Assembly (NCBI GenBank): GCA_003153335.1
Contig: PLYG01000552.1
Location: 7,762-25,342 of the forward strand
Source: Betaproteobacteria bacterium
GTDB taxonomy: Bacteria; Pseudomonadota; Gammaproteobacteria; Burkholderiales; Casimicrobiaceae
Direction of reading: 5' to 3'
DNA length: 17,581 nucleotides
The notes under the pieces are model-generated. The model saw only the letters and a program-made list of their open reading frames with translations. It was not told where the DNA came from and made no database searches. Shown piece after piece: positions 1 to 7,262 of this stretch (within the stretch, counting starts at the first letter, position 1; each line of letters starts with the position of its first letter). Position numbers and translations under genes: made by a program.

Positions 1-161
1 AGCACCGTGCAGGCGCCGCAGACACCATGCTCGCAGCCCAGATGGGTGCCCGTCAGGTTCAGCTCGTTGCGCAGGAAATCAGCCAGCGTCAAACGGGGTT
101 CGACGCCGGCCGTGACCGGCGAGCCGTTGATGACAAGCGATACGGTAACTGTCTTAGCCAT
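1..161 (-). CDS. [2Fe-2S] subunit of a molybdenum hydroxylase (partial, 5' part only)
   Basis: The minus strand encodes the first 53 residues of a small iron-sulfur subunit of the CoxS/xanthine dehydrogenase class; the rest lies beyond base 1. It starts MAKTVTVSLVINGSPV and reaches the plant-ferredoxin-type cluster motif GCEHGVCGACTVL (C-x4-C-x2-C), which binds the electron-transferring [2Fe-2S] centre. The ATG (159-161) overlaps the stop of the upstream FAD subunit gene by 8 bases, the usual coupled arrangement. In this family the subunit carries electrons from the molybdopterin subunit to the FAD subunit. The molybdenum subunit would be expected to the left, outside the window. The substrate cannot be read from this fragment; family members hydroxylate N-heterocycles, purines, aldehydes or CO. 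Confidence 0.93.
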   Translation of the reverse strand, partial: MAKTVTVSLVINGSPVTAGVEPRLTLADFLRNELNLTGTHLGCEHGVCGACTV

Positions 162-1038
162 CACGAACGTCGTTTCCTCGCGCCAACGCCTGGGCGATGG
201 CGCGTGAGGTCAGCGCTTGCACCAGTTCACTGCGATACTCCGCGCTCGCGTGGTGATCGGATCGGCAGTCAATGCCGCCGCGTGCGCAGCGCGCGGCACT
301 GCACACATGGTGGTCGGTGGGCGCCCGCCCCGTCAACTCGGACGCCGCTTCGCGCAACAGCACGGGAGTGTCGGTGGCGCCAAAGACGACGATGCGGACG
401 TCGGTGCAAGTGCCGCCGGTGTCGACGTCGAGCAGGCACGCGACGCCGACGAGCGCGAAGTCGCCACGGCGGCGCGCGAGTTCCTGAAAGCCCCAGCGCC
501 GCGTTTCCGGCCATGCCGGAAAGATCACCTGGACCAATATCTCGGCGCCGCCGAGCGCGGTGGTGAACAGACCGCGCGAGAAATCGCCGGCCTTCACGTA
601 GCGCAGTCCGGTGCCGCTTTGCAGCACCATCTCGGCATCGCAGGCAAGACAGAGCGCCGGCCATTCGGCGGCCGGGTCGGCGTGACAGAGGCTGCCGCCG
701 ATGGTGCCGCGATTGCGGATCGCCACGTGCGCCACCGACGCCATGGCGTGCTGGACCAAGGGCAAGCGCTGCTGGATCAACGCGCTGGTCTCAAACCAGC
801 GGTGCCGCGTCATCGCGCCGGCCACCAGGCGCCCATCGGATGCAACGTGCACGCCGGCGAGCGCGCCGATCGGATTCAGATCGATGAGCACGGCGGGCGC
901 CGCCAGACGAAAGTTCAGCGCCGGCATCAGGCTTTGCCCCCCGGCCAGCAGCTTGGCGCCCTCGCCGTGCTCGCCCAAGAGCGTGAGCGCCTCCTCGACG
1001 CTGGCAGGCGAAAAATAGTCGAAAACGGGCGGCTTCAT
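154..1038 (-). CDS. FAD-binding subunit of a molybdenum hydroxylase (CoxM/XdhB type)
   Basis: The 294-residue product has the usual length for the medium subunit of molybdenum hydroxylases, which passes electrons from the iron-sulfur centres to FAD and an external acceptor. Visible family motifs are the FAD-binding AGGQSLMPALNFRL (residues 32-45) and TIGGSLCHADPAAEWPA in the middle. The C-terminal domain ends with the conserved HASAEYR segment before the final helix. The sequence between TGRAPTD and HASAEYR has unusual Cys and His residues but stays in frame. The gene is followed by the [2Fe-2S] subunit gene with an 8-base overlap. It is transcribed away from the ABC transporter operon, across a shared regulatory region. 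Which substrate the complex hydroxylates is unknown; the divergent catabolic genes suggest a nitrogen heterocycle, but that is inference. Confidence 0.92.
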   Translation of the reverse strand: MKPPVFDYFSPASVEEALTLLGEHGEGAKLLAGGQSLMPALNFRLAAPAVLIDLNPIGALAGVHVASDGRLVAGAMTRHRWFETSALIQQRLPLVQHAMASVAHVAIRNRGTIGGSLCHADPAAEWPALCLACDAEMVLQSGTGLRYVKAGDFSRGLFTTALGGAEILVQVIFPAWPETRRWGFQELARRRGDFALVGVACLLDVDTGGTCTDVRIVVFGATDTPVLLREAASELTGRAPTDHHVCSAARCARGGIDCRSDHHASAEYRSELVQALTSRAIAQALARGNDVRDG

Positions 1039-1194
1039 GGGGTCCTGGTGCTACCGGTACTCGGGCGTTCTGATGGCCGATGTGAATTGAAACAGGCGAG
1101 CATTGTTTAACCCATTGGGAGAACTGTCAACGCTTCCTGCATCGGCACCGAAAGGACATGGCATCGAGGCGCGCGTCGGGAATTCTCTCGGGAT

Positions 1195-1223
1195 TTTATA
1201 CTGAACCGGCTTGACATTGCCAG
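1195..1223 (-). promoter_or_regulatory. Candidate sigma-70 promoter for the molybdenum hydroxylase genes
   Basis: On the minus strand, CTGGCA (1218-1223, four of six matches to TTGACA) is followed after exactly 17 bases by TATAAA (1195-1200). The spacing and the -10 box fit a housekeeping promoter reading left. The resulting leader before the ATG at 1038 would be about 150 bases, rather long. The 1230-1248 palindrome lies just upstream of the -35 box, a position suited to an activator or to a repressor of the opposite promoter. Confidence 0.45.
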
Positions 1224-1241
1224 TTTTTGTGATCACACTAT
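1211..1241 (+). promoter_or_regulatory. Candidate promoter for the transporter/catabolic operon
   Basis: A perfect TTGACA lies at 1211-1216. The best -10 candidates downstream are poor (CACTAT at 1236-1241, 19-base spacing). They fall inside the 1230-1248 palindrome, so a protein bound there would block this promoter. The -35 box is clear; the -10 assignment is weak. Confidence 0.35.
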
Positions 1242-1248
1242 GTGATCA
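1230..1248. promoter_or_regulatory. Perfect palindromic operator candidate
   Basis: TGATCACACTATGTGATCA is a perfect inverted repeat with 8-base arms and a 3-base centre. The left arm is also part of the overlapping 10-base palindrome TGTGATCACA (1228-1237). The odd-centred, AT-containing dyad between two divergent promoters is typical of sites for dimeric one-component regulators such as the GntR class. Which family binds it cannot be told from the site alone. Confidence 0.6.
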
Positions 1249-1471
1249 ATCGAGGGCTGCGTTGCGCCGGACGACCACGTCCGCTTGCCCATCGATTCCG
1301 ACCTCCATCGAATCCGGCCATTCAACCGGAAGCGGACATGGCCACTGACCGGGACGAATGCAGGCGATGTACACTCGATAACCCCGGCACAGGTCGGTAT
1401 GGGGCTGCCGGATGAGTGGGACAGCGAATCGGACAGCCGCGCAAGCAGCGTGTACTCAGGGAGGTCAGCCG

Positions 1472-2263
1472 ATGGCGACCAGACAGTCGAAAGCCAGGCC
1501 TCGAATTCTTCGGTCAGTACTGGAGAACGGTGCGTCCACTGCGCTCGCGGCGGTGCTGCTGATCGCCTGGCAAGTCGCCGTGCCGTTGTTGGGCATCTCC
1601 GAGTTCGTCCTGCCGACGCCGTGGGCGATCATCGCGCGCATCTGGAACGATTTCGCGTTGTTGATGCAGCATGCCTATGTGACCGGTCTCGAGGTCGTGT
1701 TCGGCTTCGGCATCGCCGTCCTCGTCGGGGTGCCGACCGGCCTGACGATTTTCTATTCGCGCCTGTTCGAAAAGGCGGTCTATCCGCTGCTGGTCGCCCT
1801 GCAGACCATTCCCAAGGTGGTGTTGGCGCCGCTTCTCGTCCTGTACCTGGGCTATGACTGGGCACCGAAGATCTTCCTCGCCTTCCTGATTTCGTTCTTT
1901 CCCATCGTCATTTCCACCGTCGTTGGCTTGCAGACACTCGAGAAGGCAATGGTCGACTTGCTGCGCTCGATGGGGGCCACCGAGATGCAGACTTTCTTCA
2001 AGCTGCGCCTGCCCACCGCGCTGCCCAGCATCTTCGGCGGCTTCAAGGTCGCGATCAGTCTGGCCGTCATCGGCGCCGTGATTGGCGAGTATGTCGCTGC
2101 GCAGCGCGGCCTTGGCTACCTGCAATTGCAGGCCAGCTCGCAGTTCGACACCACGCTCAGTTTCGCCGCGGTCGTTGTCATCTCGGCGATGGGCGTGTTG
2201 ATGTTCTCCGCCGTCAGTTTCGTGGAGAGCAAGGTGGTGTTCCAGCGGGAGGAGGCCAAATGA
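1472..2263 (+). CDS. ABC transporter permease, NitT/TauT (SsuC/TauC) family
   Basis: This inner-membrane subunit probably forms the channel of an importer for a small organic anion or N-compound. The 263-residue protein has about six hydrophobic segments. It carries the cytoplasmic EAA-type loop LRSMGATEMQTFFKLRLP (about residues 164-181) that docks on the ATPase. I chose the ATG at 1472 because GGGAGGT (1459-1465) precedes it by 6 bases; an in-frame ATG at 1412 would add 20 residues not typical of the family and lacks such a site. The stop overlaps the next start as ATGA. No substrate-binding protein gene is adjacent, which is unusual for this class. The substrate is unknown; the downstream amidohydrolase and hydrolase suggest a nitrogenous compound. 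Confidence 0.9.
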   Translation: MATRQSKARPRILRSVLENGASTALAAVLLIAWQVAVPLLGISEFVLPTPWAIIARIWNDFALLMQHAYVTGLEVVFGFGIAVLVGVPTGLTIFYSRLFEKAVYPLLVALQTIPKVVLAPLLVLYLGYDWAPKIFLAFLISFFPIVISTVVGLQTLEKAMVDLLRSMGATEMQTFFKLRLPTALPSIFGGFKVAISLAVIGAVIGEYVAAQRGLGYLQLQASSQFDTTLSFAAVVVISAMGVLMFSAVSFVESKVVFQREEAK

Positions 2264-3099
2264 GCGCAGCCATGGAGGTGGTGGGCGTGGCGACTGCCCA
2301 GCGCACCGGCAAGATGGCCAAGGGCGTTGCCGTTCACATCGAAGGCGTCACCAAGGTGTACGAGACGCGCCAGGGTGATGAGATTCTGGCCCTCGAGCGC
2401 ACCGACCTCACCATCGAACCGTCGGAGTTCGTCGCCGTGGTCGGGCCCAGCGGTTGCGGCAAGAGCACGCTGCTTGGTCTGATCGCGGGGCTGATCCCGG
2501 CGACCTCGGGGCGAATCCTGCTGGATGGCGCAGAGGTGACGCGGCCGCATCCGCAGACAGGGGTTGTCTTCCAGTCCGACCTGTTGCTGCAGTGGCGCAC
2601 GGTCACGGAAAACATTCTGCTGCCCATCGAGATCAAGCGACGCCACACCGCGGATTACCTGCCGCGAGTGGAGCAATTGCTGGAACAAGTGGGCCTGCAG
2701 GGCTTTGACAGCAAGTACCCAACCGAGCTGTCCGGCGGCATGCGCCAGCGCGTGGCAATTTGCCGCGCCCTGGTGCAGCAGCCCGGCCTGCTGTTGATGG
2801 ACGAGCCGTTCGGCGCGCTCGATGCGCTGACGCGCGAACAGATGATCATGGACCTGCAGGCCATGTGGCTCTCAGCAGGCAATACGGTCCTGTTCATCAC
2901 GCACGGCATCGAAGAGGCGATCTTCCTCGCCGACCGCGTTATCGTGATGTCGCCGCGCCCGGGTCGCGTCGACCTCTCGCTGAAGATCGATATCGAGCGG
3001 CCGCGGCGCTGGAAGGATCACATCGACCCGCGCTTCGTCGATTATGTGGCGCAGGTGCGCAAGATCTTCGAGGCCAAGGGCGTCCTCACCGAGCGCTAG
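2260..3099 (+). CDS. ABC transporter ATPase, NitT/TauT (SsuB/TauB) family
   Basis: The 279-residue nucleotide-binding subunit energises the permease encoded just upstream, with which it overlaps by 4 bases (ATGA). All ATPase motifs are present: Walker A GPSGCGKST (62-70), Q-loop Gln105, signature LSGGMRQR (157-164), Walker B LLLMDEP (177-183) and switch His215. The C-terminus from SPRPGRVDLSLKIDIERPR is characteristic of the nitrate/sulfonate/taurine ATPases. GGGAGGAGG lies just before the start. The first 20 or so residues before KGVAVHIEGVTKVYE are longer than in most relatives, so an internal start such as Met19 is possible, but the ribosome-binding site favours the annotated ATG. Confidence 0.92.
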   Translation: MSAAMEVVGVATAQRTGKMAKGVAVHIEGVTKVYETRQGDEILALERTDLTIEPSEFVAVVGPSGCGKSTLLGLIAGLIPATSGRILLDGAEVTRPHPQTGVVFQSDLLLQWRTVTENILLPIEIKRRHTADYLPRVEQLLEQVGLQGFDSKYPTELSGGMRQRVAICRALVQQPGLLLMDEPFGALDALTREQMIMDLQAMWLSAGNTVLFITHGIEEAIFLADRVIVMSPRPGRVDLSLKIDIERPRRWKDHIDPRFVDYVAQVRKIFEAKGVLTER

Positions 3100-3110
3100 G
3101 GACAAACAAC

Positions 3111-4211
3111 ATGCGCAGCATTGCAATCATCGGCGCCGGCGCGGGCGGTGCCGCCGCGGTGGTCGAACTCACGCTGGCCGGCCATGAAGTGCGCTTGTGG
3201 AACCGCTCGGCGCACACGCTCGCGCCGTTTCAAACCCTTGGCGGCGTGGCCTATGACGGCGTATTCGGAGAGGGTGTCGCCCGGCCGCGCCTGATCACCG
3301 CCGACCTCGGAGAGGCGATAGCCGGCGCCGACGTGATCCTGGTGTGCCTGCCGACGTTCGCGCATGCCGCCGTCGCTCGCGCGTTGGCCGAGATTGGCGC
3401 GACCACGCTGCCGGTGGTGCTCAATCCGGGGCACACCGGTGGGGCACTCGAGTTCCGCCAGGCGTTCCGCGGCGTGCGCCCCGACGTGCCGCCGATTGCC
3501 GAGTTCTCCACGCTGACCTATGTGGCGCGCAAGTACGCTCCGGAGCGCGTCACCATCAGCGGTGCCGTCAAGAAAATCCGCCTTGCCGCGCTGCCCGGCG
3601 GTCAGGCTGCCGCGCTGGCCGGCGGCGAACTGTATCCCGCGGCGACCGTGATGCCGGACGTGCTCGCCTGCGATCTGGCCAACGTTAACATGGTCCTGCA
3701 TCCGCCGGGTGCCGTGCTCGCCGCCGCCTGGGTGGAAGCGACCGGCGGCGACTTCACCTTCTATGTCGATGCGATGACGCCCGGCGTGGGGCGGGTGATG
3801 CAGGCGCTGGACGACGAACGGCGTGCGGTGGCGCGCGCCTTCGGCCACGAGCTGCCGCCGCTGATCGAAGAGATGCAGGCGCTGGGCACCGTCGAGGCGT
3901 CGGTGCGCGACATGACCGATCTGGTCGGCGCCATCTCGTCGGGCCACGCGAACCAGCGCATCAAGGCGCCGAACTCCTTCCAGCATCGCTACTACCGGGA
4001 GGATTTCGGCCACGGGCTGCTGCCTTTCCTGGCGCTGGCGGGTGCGGCGCAGGTCGCGGTGCCGGTGGCCGATTCGCTGTTCAAGCTGGGCGAGACCCTG
4101 ACCGGCAATGACTACAAGGAGCGCGGCCGCACGGCGGCGCGCATGGGGATCGCCGGCCTCGATCGGCAAGGCGTGATGAACGCGGTGAAGGGGAATGCGG
4201 GTGAGCGCTGA
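3111..4211 (+). CDS. NAD(P)-dependent octopine/nopaline dehydrogenase family protein
   Basis: This 366-residue protein matches the opine dehydrogenase fold. An N-terminal Rossmann domain with GAGAGG (8-13) is followed by the helical octopine-DH domain, with NMVLHPPG containing the expected catalytic His197 and with RYYREDFGHGL (293-303). Characterised members reductively join an amino acid to a 2-oxo acid through the amino nitrogen, or reverse this, with NAD(P)H. Here the surroundings (uptake genes before it, hydrolases after it) fit cleavage of an N-substituted amino acid or related oxidation better than opine synthesis, but this is inference. The start is 11 bases after the ATPase stop, with AGGGA at 3098-3102. 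The next gene begins inside the end of this one. Confidence 0.85.
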   Translation: MRSIAIIGAGAGGAAAVVELTLAGHEVRLWNRSAHTLAPFQTLGGVAYDGVFGEGVARPRLITADLGEAIAGADVILVCLPTFAHAAVARALAEIGATTLPVVLNPGHTGGALEFRQAFRGVRPDVPPIAEFSTLTYVARKYAPERVTISGAVKKIRLAALPGGQAAALAGGELYPAATVMPDVLACDLANVNMVLHPPGAVLAAAWVEATGGDFTFYVDAMTPGVGRVMQALDDERRAVARAFGHELPPLIEEMQALGTVEASVRDMTDLVGAISSGHANQRIKAPNSFQHRYYREDFGHGLLPFLALAGAAQVAVPVADSLFKLGETLTGNDYKERGRTAARMGIAGLDRQGVMNAVKGNAGER

Positions 4212-5112
4212 TCAATCGGGCATCGACTGGAGCCAGTGCGTCATTGCGGTCGTAGGCGGAGACAGGCGCGAGCAGGAAATCGCCCGCCTCGCCGCCGCGA
4301 CCGGCGCCAGCGTGCGCGCTTATGGGTTTCCGTGGCCGGAGGCGGGGATTGCCGGCGTCACCCATGCGGCTGACGCGGCGGCGGCGCTGCAGGGCGCGCA
4401 GTTCGCGCTGTTCCCGATTCCCGGCATCGCGGCCAGCGGCGCGCTGTTCGCACCCGCCGCGCCGGCGCCCATCATTCCCGACGCGCATATGCTAGGCGGC
4501 ATGAAGTCGCCGGCCCACATCATCCTGGGCTGGGGCGACGCCAAGCTGAAGGCGCACGCCGCGGCGCTGGGCATCGCGTTGCACGAGTACGAGTGGGACA
4601 AGGACCTGATGCTGCTGCGCGGGCCGGCCATCGTCGAGGGCTTGCTGAAGGTCGTTATCGAGAACACCGCAATCACCATCCACAAGGCGCGCGTGTGCGT
4701 CGTCGGCCAGGGCACGATCGGCTTTCTGTTGACGCGCACCCTCATTCTCCTGGGCGCCCAGGTTCATGTGGCGGCGCGCAACCCGGTGCAGCGTGCGGCA
4801 GCCTACGCGGCCGGGGCGACGGTGCATACGCTCGACGAACTCCCCGCGCTCGCCGCTGAACTCGACATGGTGTTCTCTTCGGTGCCGCAGCGGGTGGTCG
4901 GGCGCGACGTGCTGGAGCGCTTGCGCCAGGATGCCTTGATCGTCGACCTGGCCGCACCGCCGGGCGGCGTGGATTTCGATGCGGCGAAGGAACTGGGTTT
5001 GAAAGCGATCTGGGCACGCGGGCTGGGCAGCCGCGCACCGATCACGGTGGGCGCCAGCCAATGGTCCGGCATCCGCCCGCGCATCGAGAAAATTCTCGGA
5101 GGCAAAGCATGA
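4201..5112 (+). CDS. Dipicolinate synthase subunit A-like (DpaA/SpoVFA-type) NAD(P)-binding protein
   Basis: The 303-residue product has the two-part layout of DpaA. The N-terminal domain opens with IAVVGGDRREQEIARLAA and contains PIPGIAASG. A linker with GPAIVEGLLKVVIENTAITI aligns with the family's AEGAI...ITI region. The second Rossmann domain has VVGQGTIGFLLTRTL, the PGGVDFDAAKELGLKAIWARGL segment and APITVGASQW near the end. In spore formers DpaA works with flavoprotein DpaB to make dipicolinate. No DpaB is seen here and the host shows no sign of sporulation, so the reaction is probably different. The GTG at 4201 is preferred over the ATG at 4195 because GAAGGGGA (4187-4194) gives correct spacing only to the GTG. 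It overlaps the upstream gene by 11 bases and the downstream ATG by 4. Confidence 0.75.
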   Translation: MSADQSGIDWSQCVIAVVGGDRREQEIARLAAATGASVRAYGFPWPEAGIAGVTHAADAAAALQGAQFALFPIPGIAASGALFAPAAPAPIIPDAHMLGGMKSPAHIILGWGDAKLKAHAAALGIALHEYEWDKDLMLLRGPAIVEGLLKVVIENTAITIHKARVCVVGQGTIGFLLTRTLILLGAQVHVAARNPVQRAAAYAAGATVHTLDELPALAAELDMVFSSVPQRVVGRDVLERLRQDALIVDLAAPPGGVDFDAAKELGLKAIWARGLGSRAPITVGASQWSGIRPRIEKILGGKA

Positions 5113-6452
5113 AGCGCGATCTGGTAATCCGCAACGCACGCGTCGTCGACCACGACGGCGAATTCTTCGGTGGCATTGCCGTCCACGAAGGGCGCATCGT
5201 GATGACCGGCGACAACGACTCGCTGCCCGAGGGCCAGCGTGAGATCGACGCCGAAGGGCGGGTGGTGATGCCGGGGGTCGTCGACCCGCACTGTCACCTC
5301 GGCGTGAATTACCCGTACAACGAGGACATGCGCACCGAGACGGCCGCGGCGGCCAGCGGCGGCGTAACTACTATTCTGCTCTACATCCGCAACAAGGCCG
5401 GCTCCTACATTCCCTTTTACAAGGAACGGCGTGCGGTGGGTGAAGAAAACGCGATGATCGACTTCGGGTTCCACTTCGGCATCCAGCGCGAAGACCACAT
5501 CCACGAGATTCCGCAGGTCGTCCTGCAGACCGGCGTGCGCTCGTTCAAGTGCTATTTCGGCTACGAGCCCGACAACCCGATCGGCATCGTGCCGGCCACC
5601 GACGGCTGGGTCTACGCGGCGATGCGCCATCTGGTGAAGATCCCGGGCGGGGTGTTGAGCGTGCACTGCGAGAACACCGGCATTGCCACCTGGCTCAAGG
5701 ACGAATTGAAGGCCACCGGCCGGCAGGACCTCGGCGCCTACACCGAATCGCGCCCGGCGTTTTGTGAGGAAGAAACCATCGGCCGCATGCTGTTCCTGGC
5801 CGAGCGCACCCACTGCCCGCTGCATATCGTGCACACTTCTGTCGGCAGGGGGCCGGTGCTGGCCGCCGAAGCGCGCGGCCGCGGCATCGACGTCACCGTC
5901 GAGACCTGCCTGCACTACCTGACGCGCACCTGCTACGACGAAGACCTTGACATGACGGCCAAGATCTCACCGCCGCTGCGCGAGCGCAGCGAGCTGGAAG
6001 GCCTGTGGCGCGGCATCCTCAACGGCACCGTGTACAGCCTGGGCACCGACCACGTTCCGTTCTTCCCCAAGAAGGGCGAAGACCTGTGGCAGGAAGTGCC
6101 GGGCGTCGTATGCTTTCCGTGGGAGTTGCCGCTGATGCTGAATTTCGGCGTGCACCAGCGCGGCCTGTCTTTGTCACGGCTGGTACAGCTGAACTCGTAC
6201 CACCCGGCCCGCCGTTTTGGCCTGTGGCCGCGCAAGGGGTCGCTGCAGGCCGGCGCCGATGCCGACCTGGTGCTGGTCGACATGGACGAAGAGCGCACCG
6301 TTCACCACACCGGCCACGGCCTGTGCATCTACGAGGGCTGGAAGCTCAAGGGCTGGCCCGTAATGACGATTTCGCGCGGCGACATCGTCTATGAAGACGG
6401 ACACGTCAACGAAAGCTTCGGCCGCGGCCAGTGCTTGAATCGACCGCAATGA
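5109..6452 (+). CDS. Dihydropyrimidinase/hydantoinase-type amidohydrolase
   Basis: The 447-residue metal-dependent hydrolase belongs to the cyclic amidohydrolase group (dihydropyrimidinase, hydantoinase, allantoinase, dihydroorotase). The binuclear site is complete: HCH at 61-63 in VVDPHCHLGV, Lys147 in VRSFKCYFGY for carbamylation, His186 in SVHCENT, His242 in HIVHTSVG and Asp314 in LGTDHVPFF. It also has the closing AGADADLVLVDMD strand typical of the family. Such enzymes open cyclic amides or ureides to N-carbamoyl or amide acids in the cytoplasm. GGAGG (5098-5102) precedes the ATG, which overlaps the upstream stop (ATGA). The exact ring substrate is not determinable; the downstream cysteine hydrolase could act on the opened amide. 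Confidence 0.9.
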   Translation: MKRDLVIRNARVVDHDGEFFGGIAVHEGRIVMTGDNDSLPEGQREIDAEGRVVMPGVVDPHCHLGVNYPYNEDMRTETAAAASGGVTTILLYIRNKAGSYIPFYKERRAVGEENAMIDFGFHFGIQREDHIHEIPQVVLQTGVRSFKCYFGYEPDNPIGIVPATDGWVYAAMRHLVKIPGGVLSVHCENTGIATWLKDELKATGRQDLGAYTESRPAFCEEETIGRMLFLAERTHCPLHIVHTSVGRGPVLAAEARGRGIDVTVETCLHYLTRTCYDEDLDMTAKISPPLRERSELEGLWRGILNGTVYSLGTDHVPFFPKKGEDLWQEVPGVVCFPWELPLMLNFGVHQRGLSLSRLVQLNSYHPARRFGLWPRKGSLQAGADADLVLVDMDEERTVHHTGHGLCIYEGWKLKGWPVMTISRGDIVYEDGHVNESFGRGQCLNRPQ

Positions 6453-7126
6453 ACCCGCGTTCTCTCGCCGAACTGCGCGCCGTGTACCGCTCGGCGGGTT
6501 GGACTTCCGCACCGACCGAGCTGGCCGAGCCGGTGGCGGCACCCGCGAGGATGCTGGCCCGCCTGCTGGTGCAGAAGAGGCCCCGCCAGGATCTGCTCTC
6601 CGGCGTGCACAACCCGTTCGGCCACCATGCGTGTCCGAGCGAGGCATGGCGGTTTCTCGACTTGGCCGAAAGTGCGCCGCTGCTCGATCAGGTGGAAAGC
6701 GTACTGGGCCCCGACCTCGTGTTGTGGGACAGCGAGCTCTATCTCGACCCGGCGGCGTGGCCGCGCGACGAAGCGCTGTATTGGCCGGCCGATCCGCTCG
6801 CCGGCACGGTGGTGGCGCTCGACCTCGAGCGCCGGCGCACGGTACTCATCGATATCACCCGGCTGGCAGACGTGTTCGACGACATCGCGCCGCAGCCAGG
6901 ACCTTGCTACACCTTGCGCTATATGCCGGCGACCTCGCTGTACAACCGCGACCCGCGCTTTGGCCCCAACCGTCTCGCCACGCAATTGCGCCCGCTGGTG
7001 AACCACTGCATCCGGCCGATCTGGCTGGTGCGCGGCAAAGACCGCGCCGGCAGCGATTTCGTGACCGGCTTCGCGCCGCCCGCCGCCCGTTGGGCCGACG
7101 CGGTGCGGCTATCCCCTGAACCATAG
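6449..7126 (+). CDS. Diverged phytanoyl-CoA dioxygenase (PhyH)-like protein
   Basis: The 225-residue product weakly resembles PhyH-type Fe(II)/2-oxoglutarate dioxygenases. I see a HNPFGHHACP...VESVLGPDLVLWDSELY stretch like the family's first half, DEALYWPADPLAGTVVALDL where relatives have WHQDxxYWP...VALD, and RYMPATSLYNRD and WLVRGKDRAGSDF near the end. The iron-binding H-x-D appears replaced by R-x-E (residues 106-108, RDE), so dioxygenase activity is doubtful. The start overlaps the amidohydrolase stop (ATGA) and has no good ribosome-binding site, implying translational coupling. It ends the tightly packed part of the operon and is followed directly by a repeat element. The family call is by memory of motifs and only moderately sure; otherwise a conserved hypothetical protein. 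Confidence 0.5.
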   Translation: MNPRSLAELRAVYRSAGWTSAPTELAEPVAAPARMLARLLVQKRPRQDLLSGVHNPFGHHACPSEAWRFLDLAESAPLLDQVESVLGPDLVLWDSELYLDPAAWPRDEALYWPADPLAGTVVALDLERRRTVLIDITRLADVFDDIAPQPGPCYTLRYMPATSLYNRDPRFGPNRLATQLRPLVNHCIRPIWLVRGKDRAGSDFVTGFAPPAARWADAVRLSPEP

Positions 7127-7140
7127 AAACGGAAAATAAT

Positions 7141-7221
7141 GGGGACAGACCACGTTTTCCATTCACGCCAGCGCAAGATGGTCTGTTCCCAATTCGCGCA
7201 AAAAAAACGTGGTCTGTCCCC
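7141..7221. repeat. Dispersed inverted repeat, copy A (composite)
   Basis: GGGGACAGACCACGTTTT (7141-7158) and its exact reverse complement (7204-7221) form 18-base arms. A third, imperfect right arm (GGTCTGTTCCC, 7180-7190) lies inside, so the left 50 bases look like one degenerate unit resembling copies B and C, with a further perfect arm added. It sits 14 bases after the PhyH-like stop and before the tautomerase gene. It can form a strong hairpin in either strand and may lower read-through into the last two genes. Confidence 0.85.
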
Positions 7222-7262
7222 TATTCGCTCAATCGCCAACCTCGAATCATACGGAGAGCATC

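Larger units (their letters stand above)
1039..1471. promoter_or_regulatory. Divergent intergenic regulatory region
   Basis: This 433-base gap separates the minus-strand molybdenum hydroxylase genes from the plus-strand transporter operon. No convincing gene lies in it; the frame open from 1285 reads into the permease out of phase and has no family features. It holds a 19-base palindrome at 1230-1248, a minus-strand promoter-like pair at 1195-1223, a plus-strand TTGACA at 1211-1216, and a small hairpin CGGACG-ACCA-CGTCCG at 1268-1283. The stretch 1285-1450 shows nothing further that I recognise. The layout suggests that both transcripts respond to one regulator, which is not encoded in the window. 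Confidence 0.6.

Noticed and set aside
154..1038. Possible frameshift in the FAD subunit around the Cys/His-rich DHHVCSAARCARGG segment
   Set aside because: The frame stays open and the conserved HASAEYR segment follows at the expected distance in the same frame.
217..1110. 297-residue open frame on the plus strand
   Set aside because: Antisense to the molybdenum hydroxylase FAD subunit, which carries clear FAD-binding motifs on the other strand.
1285..1857. 190-residue open frame overlapping the permease gene
   Set aside because: Its second half is the permease in a shifted frame, the first half has no family signal, and no ribosome-binding site fits.
3096..4169. 357-residue open frame on the minus strand
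   Set aside because: Antisense to the octopine-DH-family gene; His/Arg-rich with no recognisable domain.
4803..5915. 370-residue open frame on the minus strand
   Set aside because: Spans parts of two well-supported plus-strand genes and shows no domain motifs.
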